A model generated the notes under the pieces. That model was not told where the DNA came from. It saw only the letters and a list, made by a program, of their open reading frames with translations, and did no database searches. Of a stretch of DNA of 64,000 nucleotides, positions 36,190 to 49,389 are shown one piece after another. The first letter of the stretch is position 1. Each line of letters begins with the position of its first letter. The DNA is from Camellia lanceoleosa (taxonomy: Eukaryota > Streptophyta > Magnoliopsida > Ericales > Theaceae), in NCBI GenBank assembly GCA_025200525.1, contig CM045761.1, forward strand, positions 44,276,190 through 44,340,189. The letters are read 5' to 3'. The position numbers were made by a program, and so were the translations under genes.

Positions 36190-37291
36190 TGCTTCATGGC
36201 ATCCCCAGTGTCTTATCGAAACTAAGGTGAAAACTCTTGCTTGTCTCAAGAGTAGGACCCTCGGAAGCGAGATGTTGCAATACGTCTGCAGTGTCCTTTG
36301 TTGAATTAGTTCCACTAGCAAAGGATCTCTCATTTAAGGATAAATTTGTGGGCAAACTTTGGCAATGTGTCCTCTCTGTCACATCTATAACAAACTCCCG
36401 TTCACGCAGCGACCTCGCTTAATCTTTGCTTTCCACATTCCTTGCAAGTAGGCACACCTCCTTTTGTGGTAGTATCATTAACAAGTAAGTTTGATTTATC
36501 GTTCTGAGCCAGCGATTCACTAATCACTTCCTTTCTGTTTTCTTAAATGTCTTACCCTCCCGTCGGTCATTATGCGTTGATTTGGACATTTTCAAAGCGC
36601 CAATATTTGTCTCGGACATCGAGCCCTATCGATTACATCCACATATTTCTCCAATTTTAGCATATTTACTCGGTCAAACACTTCCTGTAGACCACCCTCA
36701 AATTTCCTTGCCTTTTTATATTAGGTATCAACCATGTGAGGCGTAACGAGCTAGTTGATGGTAAATTTACTTTCATACTCACTCTGACATTGCACCTTGC
36801 TTGGTGCTCAAATTCAGATATTTTCACATCTCTCATGCATTGTGGAAATACTTTTCATAAAAGATCTCTTTAAATCGGTCCCATGTCAAATCACTATTAC
36901 GATCCGTGCAACATCCACCATCGTCTAGCTTACTTCTGTCAAAGTAAGGTTGCTAACAATACTTTGTAAACATCATTACGGAAATACTTCAAAAATCTTT
37001 TACATTTCTAAGACCCAAGCCTCTGCCTTTAAGGGTTCAATGCCTCCTGCAAACTCTGGTGGTTTCAATTTCTTGTATTTCTGTGTCAAACTGATAATGT
37101 CATCATTGTTCATCTGTTCTACTTGCACTGGTGGTGGTGGAGGAGGAGAAAATTTTGTCTCTTTGTGGTTGTTGGTTTTGTTCTAGCTGGTCTAACCAAC
37201 CAGTCAAGACTTCTACCATTCTTTCTAATCGATTCATTCTTGCATCAGAGCGGTTACATTTCATCTCGTTTCTTGCATTGGTATCTTCCAT
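36190..37291 (-). pseudogene. Gag remnant of the gag-only element
   Basis: The minus-strand start MEDTNARNEMKCNRS (37291) begins about 200 bases after the primer-binding site. A zinc-knuckle region around 36355-36450 reads PTCKECGKQ and, in a shifted frame, CYRCDRED, as in gypsy Gag proteins, but frames are broken between them. As assembled it cannot make a full Gag. Some breaks sit at CG-rich positions and may be consensus errors. Confidence 0.6.
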
Positions 37292-37497
37292 TGTCTATAG
37301 AACCCATAGCAAATACAACATTTCATTTTCTATATCTTTGTTTCCTTTCTTGCCTCATCATCAGTCAGTCTGGTTTTCATATACGAAACACACACACACA
37401 TGCACATATGCTCATACTATGCTCTATATCTTTTCTAATGCACCTAACGACTCATATGGACACGTGTGTGGGTAAATTAACTCGTCTTTCGATACCA

Positions 37498-39463
37498 TTA
37501 CACGCCCGAACCCGCCTAGAAGTTCGATACGTGTGAAGCGATGATAAATAGATTACCTCGACCTTCTTGTGCAAAACATAAATAAGCAGGGCTCATGAGC
37601 GAAAAAACTAATAGTCCAAAATTTTGTACATTTATATGAACATACATTTACATGCCAAAAATAAGGTTAATTACCCACATTGATTTACAAAACAAGCGAC
37701 AAAAAGATCATGTGTAGCACTTATATACATGTACAAAAACAAAAGACAAAACCCATAAAGCGGCCTTCGGGCCTAGCCCGGCTTCGAGGCATCAAAACTA
37801 CGGTTGGCTTACAAAAGCGGCTCGGCTTGAACTCGCCTAGGCTTGACTTCCGGTTGCTCACCTATAAATACATATCACGGGGTGAGCTAAAGCCCGACAA
37901 ATGTGATAGCGTAAAGGGGTTAGTGAATGAAGTCCAACATTTATATAAAGCCGTAATAAAACATTCATAAACATAGTGGGTCATCGGTCATCATATAGAA
38001 CATACGTAATGGCGTACTCCATAGATCATAACATAACGCATCATAACATGTGCGACAAGCGACTAAAATGTAGGTCAGGACAGATTAAACACATCTGAGA
38101 TCTAAATAAATGGTCATGGGTCTACATATCCGTCTTGATCCCCCATGACTCAAGCGCGTGGGCGTACCGTCTATGTCGTCCCCACAACTAAAACTATCTA
38201 TGGACACCATACTAGATTACAATCAAGACATTCATTCACGTAAAACATTATCATTTAAACATATCATAACATTTATCATTGAACATAATTCATAATAACA
38301 TATCTTTCACGAAAATGTTACTTACGGTGGTTTCACTTTCCCGATTACCACGGTCTTTCCGTCTTGTCCTGCAAACATCCACATATGACACATTCTCATC
38401 ATTCAATATCAATATACATAATTCATGCCATTTCCTTTCTTCTTTCACATACTATCATATTCTTTTCATGGTCAAATCAATCTTCTTTATGTTCACTCAT
38501 GCTCATAAGATGCTAAAGATGCCATTAACATGCTAGAAATCATATAAAACAACTTCCCAAACTTTCACGAAAAAGGTCCCTTTCGGCACAAAACCCCGCT
38601 CGGTTGGCCTGAAAATCTTGGATGTCTGAAATCTCCGCTCGGTAAACCCCGTAAACCCAATTTCGAATGTGGCTTTGGGTGAAAAACCAGTCCATTTCCT
38701 GTTAAACCGTGGGTCTCCCTTTTGCCAAAATCAACTTCAAATACATGAACATCAAAGCCCCAAACATTTGATAATAACTTGAATTAAGCTTCCAACTCTA
38801 ACAAAACCCAAATGCCTCATATACAAGATCAAACCTTGATATAAGATGAAAAACCATAAAACATACTCACAAAAGCTTCATTTCTTAACATCCATGGAGG
38901 TTCTACCTCAAAACATACCATAAGCTTGATTCATAACATATAGGCTCAAATTCAACATAACTTCTCTTTCAAAACCATGATCTTGAGTACATCATGCAAG
39001 TATTAACAATCTATGTCAAGAATTTCTTACCTTGATTGCTGGAATTAGAGACTAAGCTTGAGTCCCTCTTCCTTTCTCTTCTTTCCCCCTTTTCCCGAAT
39101 TCTCTCATCCTCTCTCTTTCTCTAGATTTTCCTCTTGTAGCTCTTGAGTCAAATGGTCAAACATCCCTATCTCTTAAGCCATATATCATAATAATCATTT
39201 AGCCAAAATCTTTAGCAAACAAGGCTTTACAAATCGACCAGAATCCGATTCTCAATTTATTATTCCAAATAGCTCTAAAAATTCCCGGTATCACATACGC
39301 GTTCAATTTCATTTTAGAATTAGTTCACGGTCATCAATTTCAGGTCCAGAAGTTGTCATTTCTTGAATATTTTCCCAATTCAAGCGGATATTCTTCAATT
39401 AAATCATATAAACACATAATTAGAGTACCGGTAATTCGTCCCTCTACGATTAAGGTCATTACA
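37498..39463 (-). repeat. 5' LTR of the gag-only element
   Basis: 1966 bp, partner of 33887-35844. Its inner terminus reads TTACACGCCCG where the other LTR has TGTCACGCCCC, so the end is slightly altered. The outer end ACA is followed by the ATTAT target duplication. Confidence 0.88.
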
Positions 39464-42383
39464 ATTATTGCTTCAATTTTACGGTTAGAGTTTTCCATTT
39501 CATATTTTCATCTCTTTGGAGATATGTTTACTCAAAAAATCGTAATAGCATATTTAATATTCATAATGAATATCAAATAAGACAATCAACTTAACATAGC
39601 TAAATTATAATGATTGTTTTCGATGTATGGGTGGATTATTCGTAATGAGAGTGAATGAATCGCCCATATAGATATAGCATCTATCGTAACACCCTTTTAG
39701 TTGGGTCTTTTTTATTTAATTTATCTACATGCCGAGTTATTCTATTTGATATCATGTTAGGTAGTCGAGAAAACATTTTTTCACAAATTGATCTTTGTTT
39801 AAGGAGAATTTGAGATGGAGGCTGTTGAGACAACTATAAAAGTAGAAATGAAACCATTTTTGAGTGGGTGGGTTTTTAACATAATGAAGAATGCTTGATT
39901 TGGGATGATTTGCTCATCTGCATTCAAGACCAATAAATTTGATGGTGGGGATGTGGTAGAACTAAGGTGTAACATGAATAAGAAGACAAAAGAAAAGGGC
40001 ATGGGTTGAGAAGTGATAGTGCATTTTTGGTCTTTTGATTTAGCGAAACATGTCGTCTTGGAAAAAGTACAAGCATTAAATGGCACAATGACATATCATC
40101 TTGCAAATTGTGCTACACTTTGTTTCACATTAATCCCAAACCTAAGTTCGAGATCATGCTTGGGCTTTGCTCATGGGCTAGCCCTAAGTTGTTGCCATTT
40201 TAGCTTATGCTATTATTAATATGAGGTTTGTAAAGTTTTATCTTATTAAGCTAACAAGGGATAGAGATCGTGAAGGGATTTTGGGGATTCATTCATGTGG
40301 CAAGCTCATATTTCCCAAAGTTTACTTATAGTGGATATGAGGTTATTTGATATTGGGTTGGCATTAGCGGTGTCCCATACAATAATAAAACTTGAGGTTG
40401 GGCATGCTCTTAATTGAGGTCTTGTCGAGAAAATAGCAAAAGAAAATATTAACACAAAATGGGCATAACAACTTCTTTTGGTGCACATATTGCAGTGGGT
40501 GCAACAAAGCGAACAATTTTGCAAGGCTTTTTGAAGCATTCACGAAACTTGTATGCATATTCTAGTATCTAAGAATCATAAATTTGTCCTCCATTAAACG
40601 CTATTATTTTACTTTCAGATTGGACTTTTTTTATTTGTTATTATTTATCTATATAAAATAATGACTCATGTAGGTGTATGAAAATGAGTTTGAATCTTGC
40701 CGGAGTTTTTGAGCTCACCTAAAAGTTATGGAGAATAGTTTCTTGGCTCCAGATTTTCTTGTTATTTTGTTTTTGGTGAATGTTTTACTTGGAGAAGAGA
40801 GAGAGAGAGAAGAAGAAGAGAGAGATTGTAGTTCAAATTGAAGTAGTTCATGTTGCAAATTTGATTTTGATTTATGTTATTTAAATTTGTGAATAACATT
40901 ATGTATGTATTATGACATTATGTAGTAGCATAATTTTTTATTGTTATGAATTTTTATTTATGTATTGTTATGAATGGAACAACATTATGAATTTTCATCA
41001 TGTGTCAACTTTTGTTTATGTATGTATTTATATTATTATGTAATTATCGGTTTTTTTAGTTATTTTTCATTGTCTGGGTTATTTTCATAATTTTAATAAT
41101 TTTAATCTGAGAAGGATTTTTTTTAAAATTTTTTTTTTTTTGAGGCGGCCAATAGTAGAACACGATCTCAAAAGAAAATTGAACCGAGGCTTTTAAGCGG
41201 CACCTATCATGTCGCATAAAAAGGTAGAGAATTGAATTGAAAAATAAGGCCTTTAGCGGCAGTATCATTCTTTATGCGACAATAGTCGTAAGCGACGGCT
41301 CGAGTTCTTTGTCTCAAATACTTACTTTTAGCAATGGTATTTTTCTTTGTCTTAAAAAACCCTTTTAAGCGGCGACAATCTTGTGCATCTTAAAAAACTT
41401 CTGATTTTTCATCCATTATTGGTGACAAAAAATTTTGCGTCGTCATAAAAAAAGCGCATTTTCGTCATAAAAAACAAAAGCGGCCCGGCAACTTGCCGTC
41501 GCTAAAACTCTTTTGCAACCCTTTTTGTTCGACCCCACTTATGAAGTCGCATAAAAAGCCATTTACGAAGTGCAAAAGCAACACTTTTGAGGAATAATGT
41601 TTGGGAAGGTATTTACAGCTTGGCGTTTTCTTGTCATAAAAAAACAATTTTTTGTATTGATGGCATAAGATCTTTTTCATTTTAAAATTTTCTATTATCT
41701 TTATTTGAAAGTACTCATAATATCATGTTTTTGGAATTATTATTTCTCCTAGAGATTTTAATAATTTAATAATTTATAAATATTTTTGAGACAATGATAT
41801 AATGCAAAAGGAAAACTTTTTCATTTAGTGGCGTTTCAAAAAATTATTATAGATTTATGAAAAATTTAAAAATTTAATGTATTAATACTTAAATAAATTT
41901 ATCATTAATCTGTAATTTTTTTTAAAAAAAACTTACACCTAAATCAATATTTTCTTTCATAACCAATTAATGATAGAGAATTCTTTGGATGTCATGCATA
42001 TCCCTTTTAATTATAATTTGATGTGGTGTTTATTGAAGGAAATAATTATGTTAGTGATGAGATTAAAATGCAAGAAAGTGAGTTTGTTTGTGTACTAATA
42101 TTATAGTATTAATTAATTGAAATTAAATTTTTGGAAATTATATAAATGTTTTCATTATGTTCAAACAAAAGTTTTTTTTTTCTTTATTTTTTAAAGTTAT
42201 CAAGAAAAGGAAGGAAAGCATGGGATGAGAAGCGCACTCCCGCAGTTAAAATTCAAACTCAAATTTCTTTTTGATCAATAAATGTCTCAATCGGTAAACT
42301 ATTTTGGTCCTAAATAAAGAGTTTAATAAGCCTACCTAAGAAAATAAAAAGTAAAATAAATTTTTTTTCCTAGGTTGAGAATT
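39464..42383. other. Intergenic; CACTA-like subterminal region at 41130-41660
   Basis: 39464-41050: no gene recognised. Scattered short ORFs near 39800-40550 include a short Cys-rich frame (FFWCTYCSGCNK at about 40466) too weak to call. 41130-41660: repeated words such as TTTTAAGCGG, GTCGCATAAAAA, GCGACAA and GCCGTCGC in both orientations, ending in TTTTTTGTATTG, close to an inverted CACTACAAAAAA terminus. 41700-42383: AT-rich, nothing seen. Confidence 0.5.
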
Positions 42384-42483
42384 NNNNNNNNNNNNNNNNN
42401 NNNNNNNNNNNNNNNNNNNNNNNNNNNNNNNNNNNNNNNNNNNNNNNNNNNNNNNNNNNNNNNNNNNNNNNNNNNNNNNNNNN
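42384..42483. other. Assembly gap, 100 N
   Basis: Exactly 100 N, the usual placeholder for a gap of unknown size. It interrupts the region where the 3' LTR of the Tat-like element would be expected. Confidence 0.98.
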
Positions 42484-43799
42484 GATTAGCTAGTCTTTTT
42501 GACATGCCTTCACCATTCCAACAGTTCCACAAGCAATGAACCTGAGCCATTAGTTATGTCATCTTTTGGAAATTTTTGGAGCTTCTTTCACCAATAGTGA
42601 GATCTCCACTTCACCGGATTTGGATAAATTTTATTCGAGTCATTGACATTGTTTTGGAGGATCCTCTGAAGCTCTGCAAAGACCGCATATTATCAAGAAT
42701 GGTTTCCTTCAAGGTTTAAGGTTATTGAGCAATCCAAAGATGGCTATTTCAAGTCATTTATCCAGCAAGGGCTACTATTGACTTTTGTATCAACATTCCG
42801 CTTATGTCACAAAGATGTAGAGGAGAAATTGTTGAGAGGACCAGGAAATTTGTTTCCTTGGAGTACATGCTAAAGTGTCCGAATTGAAAGAATAACATTC
42901 CTCTTTTTCTCCCAATTTCGAAAGCTCAACTCTTGGAGAAGAAAGCTCAACTAGAAGAAGAGTTGTCGCCATAAATAACCCGGGCTTTGGATCAAACTAC
43001 CACCAAGTCGCATATCACCAACCAGAACTAGCTGATCTCAAGTAGGAGATGACTATGGCTATCTCAAATTTGTTCTATCTTTTAAGAGTAGAGAGTCTAT
43101 TATAAAAGAACAATTGAAACATTGTAATCGACTTTTGGGCCAATCTTTGGCTACATATATTCGACTCTTATGAAATAAAATCTTTATTTATTATTTGAGT
43201 GTTTTCATGCTTCTTTTGTTTAGCACTTACTTTACTCTCTTTGTGTTTCCCACATAGTTGGATAATAAGGCTTCTCAAATACATTGCTACTATTAATTTT
43301 CTTAGGGTGTATATATCCATTCAAATTTCTCAAATGATATGTTCCTCAAGGCAAGACTCTGGTGAACTTGATATGGTCCTTCCCAATTAGGTGACCATTT
43401 GCCAAACTTCTATAGCTTTTAATCCCTATTGGTAGTATTGTCTTCGATACTCAAATCCCTTCATCAAAGCTAATGTGCTTTAACTTTCTTATTATAATTT
43501 TTGGTCGCTTTCTTCTTTTGGAAAAGAATGCTATTTAATGCCAAAATCAAGCTTCATCCACATTCTCTAATTCCAAGCACATACTCGATGGTAATCGCTC
43601 AGAACTAATCGATCCTGCATCTCACCCTCAAAGACTTGACGCACTTCTATAGTAATTAATCACGTATCATGCCCATATATTAAGGCATGAGGAGTAACTC
43701 CTGTACTTGATCTTGAGAAGTCCTATAAGCCCATAATACATCCAAAGTAAGTTATGCCAATTTTTTGGGATTGTCTTCCATAACTCTCTCAGATTCTTT

Positions 43800-44330
43800 T
43801 TTTCAAGGATTTATTGTATGACTCGCTTGACCATTTGCTCTAGCATAATAGGGGTAATTAACAAGGCTAATTCCAAACTCTCGCCACAAAACACTGCACT
43901 ATCTTCCCATCAACACAGTCCCATTATCAACAGCTATGGTTCAGAGGATGCCAAATCAGGATCGATCTTTAATGAATCCAATAACTTCACCGTCGACAGT
44001 TTATATGGTTTAGCTTCGACCACTTAGTGAAGTAACTCAGGGCCACTAAGATGAAACAATGATGCTCAAGAAGGTGGATGTATTTTTCCTATCATATCCA
44101 TAGTCCATCCTCTAAACGGCCAAAGCTTCACAACCGCATGCAAACGCTTATTGGTACATGTCTTTATTCTCATGCTTTTGGCATGCCTAGCAACCTCTAG
44201 CATATTCTATACAATCTTTAAAGATGGTTGGCCAATAGTAGAATGTCTTCAAGCAAATGCATCTCATCTTCACACCAGTCGATGAACACCACGATGTTTC
44301 ATTTAACTTCGCCATGGTCATAATGCCTTA
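43800..44330 (-). pseudogene. Integrase remnant of the Tat-like element
   Basis: Minus-strand segments GWTMDMIGKIHPPS (about 44140-44090, first catalytic Asp), CFILVALSYFTKWS and, near 43930, AVDNGT (second catalytic Asp). Similar to plant gypsy integrase cores (FILVAIDYFTKW). Frames are broken, so inactive. Confidence 0.65.
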
Positions 44331-44814
44331 TTTGGCCCTAAACATTCAATAATAGCCCATCTCGCTTCCCCTTTTGTAAAAGAGAATTACCATACACTAT
44401 GTATTGCATAAATTGTAATTTGATTCTTCCGCCGGCTTTCAAAGATGGGTCATTAGGTACCGCATTATTGGATACCTCTAATCTTGTTCTTGTAAGTCAT
44501 TATGATTGACTTCTAACACCACATTCCTTTTGGTTAAGGGTGGTATTACTTTTTGATATGTCGCTATTTATGTTCGCTTTGAGTGTTATCTATTCTCTTG
44601 AAATTAAAACTTTCTCGAGCTATATCATTGGCTTGTTATTTATGAATCTTGGGACATAAGTCACATTTACTATCTAGAATTGAGAAAGCAAATGTAATGC
44701 AACAACATAGTATGGCAACATACTTGCACTTTGACATTTGAAAATTTCTTTCACTTGGTTAACCACCAATTGAGAATCCTCAAATATATCAATTGTATGA
44801 ACTTATAACCCAAT

Positions 44815-44990
44815 AAGTATTTCTAGTCCCGTTATTAAAGTTTCATATTCAACTTGATTATTGGAACAAGTAATTTCATCTATTCTGAAACCATGTGTGC
44901 TTTCTACCCTCTGTGGTGACTTAATCACCACACCAATTCCAGTTAGACCATTGACTTTTGATCCATCAAACCACATTTGTCATGGTTCAA
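44815..44990 (-). pseudogene. RNase H remnant of the Tat-like element
   Basis: The minus strand reads WFDGSKVNGLTGIGVVIKSP and then SNNQVEYETLITGLEIL, matching the second (archaeal-type) RNase H carried by Tat/Ogre elements: WxDGS start with catalytic Asp, and NNQAEYEAL with catalytic Glu. Confidence 0.7.
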
Positions 44991-45581
44991 TATTAACCAT
45001 ACCAAGGTTCATTACCTCTTGGCTTTCTATCCGCATGGATGATCTCGCCAAGAAATTAGCTAAAATTTGTCCTTTTTATCGCTTTTTGGGGAACATATTC
45101 TAGATGAAATTTTGATAAAGCCAGTATCTATTTGCCAATTCTTCCTCTCAACATAGGTCTAGACAACATATACTTAACCAAATCAGGGTTGCAATTACCA
45201 AGATAAATAGTAGGCAAAAGATAGTATCTTAGTTTCATTGTAGCAAAATACAATGCAAGGCACAACTTTTCTACTTGAATATTTATATTCACAAGAATTT
45301 AAGAACCTACTAAGGTAATAAACCTTGTTCTTTTGCCTTCTTCATTGTTCTCGGGCTAAGAAAATCTTCAATGAATCTTCTGTTGTAGCAATGTACAACT
45401 TCAAGGGCTTATCATTCTTTGATGGCATTAATCGAGGCTTGGCCAAGTAAGCTTTGATTTCTTCAAAAGTAGTTTGATGCTCACGTCCACACAAATTCTT
45501 CTTCATCTTTCAACCTTAATAAGGACGAAAATACTTTAGTTTTCCCTCAAGAAGATATAAATAAATTTTCAAGAAAATTAA

Positions 45582-45926
45582 TCATTCCGGCGAATTTTGT
45601 ACATATTTCTTACTTAATGGAGGCTTGGCTTCAATGATAGCTTTGGCTTTATTTTGATAAATTTGTATTCCCTTATTGTGTACTACATAGCCCAAGAAGT
45701 TTCCAGCTGATACATCGATAGCACATTTGAGAGGATTAAGTTTCAACTTAAATTTTCTCATTCTTTCGAAAGCTGCTGCCAAGTGAAACAAATGTTCCTC
45801 CATGGATTGAGACTTCACTACAATATCATCAATATAACACTCTAAATATTCTCCAATGAGATCATGAAAGATAGTGTTCATAGCTCTTTGATACGTAGCC
45901 CCAGCATTCTTCAGGCCAAATGGCAT
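45582..45926 (-). pseudogene. Reverse transcriptase fragment of the Tat-like element
   Basis: A 114-codon open frame with MPFGLKNAGATYQRAMNTIF, then CYIDDIVVKS (the YxDD catalytic box), HLFHLAAAFERMRKFKLKLN and KCAIDVSAGNFLGYVV. These are RT motifs 4 to 7 of Ty3/gypsy. Frames are broken beyond both ends; upstream thumb and fingers sequence continues degenerate to about 46200. Confidence 0.9.
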
Positions 45927-46199
45927 CTTAACCCATTCGAAGGTGCCAATGTTCCTAGGACATCTGAATGCTGTCTTATGGACATCCTCTTCGCAATGTA
46001 GATTTGGTTATAACCAGAGTGCCCATCCATCATTGATAAAATCTTATGCCCCGAACTATCCACTAATAAATCTACTATGGCATGGGGTACTCATCTTTTC
46101 GAGTTGCTAAATTCAAGTTTTTAAAATTGATGCATACCCTTATTTTACCATTCTTTTAACTACAGCACAATATTGATAGTCATTCAACATATCCGGGTC

Positions 46200-49100
46200 G
46201 TTCTAATAAAGTCTCGCCTTTAAGGAGTCTAAGAATTTCTTCCTTGACCTTCTCAATCACTTCAGCCTCATCCTTCTTGATTTTTGCTTGTATGGCTTGA
46301 AATTAGGCTTCATAGGGAAACTATGTTCCATTAATGACCTCTCCAATCCTCGGCGCTCATTATAAGACCATGCAAAACAATCTTTATATCTCTTTAAGAC
46401 TATCAACAAATGGTCCCTATCAAGAGCACTTAACCGCTAATCGATATAGATGGGTTAATGGTAGAACCTTCTCCTAAATTAACCTCTTCCAAGGGTCTTG
46501 CATCCGAGAACTCACTAATGCTTCTTTTTATTTCTTCGCCTTCAAGCAATTTCTTTGCTTTGTTCTACTTCTATTTTCTCCGATTCAACATCTTTACTCT
46601 CATCCTCATAGACAAAGTCTCCCATAAGGCTTGTTCATGTTGTATTTCCGGACTTTTGTTTCGATGTCCAATGCACAAGATTTTATCAAAGGTCTAACCT
46701 GTTGTTGTCTATGCTACGCCCAACTACCATGGCTTCCTTCTCTTGTTCTCGAATTCTTTAGACTATTGCTTTAAAGTCCAATGTTGTGAACTTGACTAAA
46801 GCCAAAGGTCTAGCTTCGGTTTCATCTTCTTACCTATAACCAGCATTATTATCATCTTTGACGATTTAATTCTTCATTAGCACTCTCCGCACTAAGTGCT
46901 TCGTGTGTGCATTTCTCATCACCGCCATTTTGGTCGAACCATCGTTTTTCTCAATATACTGAGTGGTGTTACTCTTTCAGTATACAACTTGGCCTTCGCA
47001 AAGTCAGCACAAGCGACAAAAGGGTTGAGGGTCTGTATTGATCTCCTCTATCTCCATTGCACAAGGCCATCATTATCTTCTGATGTAGATGACGACATAC
47101 ATTTGTTGGTGTGAATCAAGTTCTACCAAGTGGAGCATTATACTTAGTATTCTATCAATAACAAAGAATGCCGTTATACAATCTTTGGTTCCTACACTCA
47201 GGTTGATAGGGAAAATACCCTGAGCCATATGTTTATCTTCACCAAACCAAAGAATGGTTGTGTCGTTGGATTAACTCGGGTTCTTTTTTTTCCTAGTTTT
47301 TTCAAAAGATTTCGTAAGGTGTTCATCGCCGCCCATTATCCACCAATACCCTATTCATCTCAGATCCCATCGAAAAACCTTGATATACGAGGCTTGACAT
47401 GCCGTATCATGGATGTTGTAGGATACTCAAAAGGATATAAGCGATTAATACTCACATCTTCTCACTCTCGCCCCCAATTTCCATTGGTGTGGCCACTGAT
47501 TCATCTTGAACCATACTAACCTATGAATCTTCACTAGAAACCGGAATAGGTCAATCTCGACCTTTTTGGTTTCCATCTTCACCAAACTCCTGTGGTAGTA
47601 TATACACCATATTCAATCGACACTAGAGGAAATGAGCCAAATTGAACCAATCGGTCAGATTTGTTTCTTTTCCAGCCAACTTGTTGAATTACTTCGTAAA
47701 CATCATCCATGTTGCATTCTCGCACTTCAAGATTAGTAACTTCCTTCAAATGTCCGTTCTCGCTAGTTTTTCGACCAAAATGTATGTTCAAATTTCATGA
47801 AGGCTTCAAACATCTCTTCCTCAACCATCTATTTCCTTTGGCCTAAGTCAACTTCTTCCTCTCGCCTCACTGGCTATTTTCCATCAAAGTCTTTTCAAGA
47901 CCCGCTAAATCGATCTTTCTTTTGGCTTTTAGTTCAGAGTGAACTTTAGATAACTCATTCATTTAAACTTTTTGTCCTCGAGGAGTCAATTTTGGATTGT
48001 GATCCAACTTTGGACTTTTCTTTCCTCTGTCTGGCCTTTTGGCTGTGCCAATGAAAAATTTTCCCCACTTTCTTTCAGATCCTTTTGGTATTGAGTGTAC
48101 CTTCGCTGGATCTTCCTCTTTTAGGACCTAGAAATTACTAGGACCATATTTGGTTTTTTTGTTTTTGGGTGTTTTAGTAACACCCAATTATTTGGAGTCA
48201 CAAAGGGAGGTTTTAGCCATCTTTCCCTGGTCTTCAACAACACTTCTCTGGGAAGGTATTTCCTTAGGCTTGTTTTGCATGACAAACCAATCTGGGACCC
48301 TAGGTACCCATGAACCCATTAGCTCAATTGTTGAACTATTTCTTTCTGCCTTCGAAGAAAGTTTTGAAGCTATTTGTGGAGACCGCTTGGCCCCGACCCC
48401 CTGTCTTGGGCCTAATTCAAGCCTTCTATGATGGTGGCTACTTTTTTTGTGTGAGGTCGGTCTAGGAGGCCCTCTAGCTTTGATCCGATAACTAAAGCCC
48501 ACTTTGACCTCATCTCAGATGATTACCCCCATCCGTAGTAGTTGGGTGGTCTGAACTCATGTAAAGGTCTCTTGTCCTTGGAATGCATTCTAGTAGTTGT
48601 TAGTTCAGCCAAGAATGGTTGCTGCCTGGGACCAGTTGGGTATGACCTTTTGTTGTAGGCACTGGTTAATTTAGGGCATCTCTGCACATCCTTATAATGC
48701 TACTTCCCATCAATCGAGAGCCCTTTGAACCATTTGTAACTTAACTCATTTGGGACACATTATTTGCATGATAGCCGCCTAAAGAGTCATCATCTAGTGT
48801 CTCTCACTAGAGTCTTTCCTTTGGTCTCAGAAGCCCCCCATTTGCTAGTGAACTTCGCATATTTCTTGACAAGAGTTTGATCGCAATATGCATCTCGCAC
48901 ATTAACCTCTTCCAATTCTTTCAAGGATATGTTCTAGAAGTCTGACACAATAACATTGGTCAGAATCTCTCCAATTTCGAATGGATTAGTGTCAATCCTC
49001 ACATGCCTTTCTCTACTTTAGCTAGGAATTTTAAACTCTCATTTTGAATCGTTTGGATCCTATCCCGAAAAACAATACAGTTTTTAGTTGAATGAGACTA

Positions 49101-49380
49101 AGAATTCTGCCATTTACAATTCATTTTTCCTTTAAGTTTCTCTGGAGAAGAAATTTTGACTCCCTTTGGTAACTTTAGGAAATTTGCTGCAAGCAAATGA
49201 TCAAAAATGTCATCCGCCTTTTGTTAAATCGAAAGAATATTTTCTATGAAGGTCTTTCTTTTTAAACTACTGATCTATTATAGTGTCTTTATGAATTAAC
49301 GCCTCATAGATCACAGGCTCTTTCCCTACGATCTCTGCTGCATCAATCTCATAATTAGGATCTCTATAATACGTCTTGTA
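46200..49380 (-). other. Degenerate gag-pol spacer of the Tat-like element
   Basis: Lies between RT and gag on the minus strand. Broken ORFs, the largest 104 codons at 48188-48502 (RGPPRPTSHKKSSHHHRRLE). A protease motif was not identified. No host gene recognised. Confidence 0.5.
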
Positions 49381-49389
49381 TGATGCATT

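Larger units (their letters stand above)
33887..39463 (-). mobile_element. Full-length gag-only LTR retrotransposon (TR-GAG-like)
   Basis: 5577 bp, minus-strand orientation. The two LTRs are direct repeats (33887-35844 and 37498-39463), start TGTAATGACC and end GGGCGTGACA on the minus strand, and are flanked by ATTAT at 33882-33886 and 39464-39468 (5-bp target duplication). A primer-binding-like TGGTATC lies next to the 5' LTR (37491-37497) and a polypurine tract next to the 3' LTR (35845-35857). The 1.65-kb interior has gag remnants with a zinc-knuckle region but no protease, reverse transcriptase or integrase. LTR ends resemble Ty3/gypsy chromoviruses. It would depend on an autonomous relative. 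Confidence 0.85.

Noticed and set aside
37123..37536. Plus-strand 137- and 114-codon frames
   Set aside because: Antisense to the gag start of the LTR element; no domain.
40430..40560. Cys-rich frame resembling a BED-type zinc finger
   Set aside because: Only one CxxC pair with a following Cys in a short broken frame; no flanking transposase sequence.
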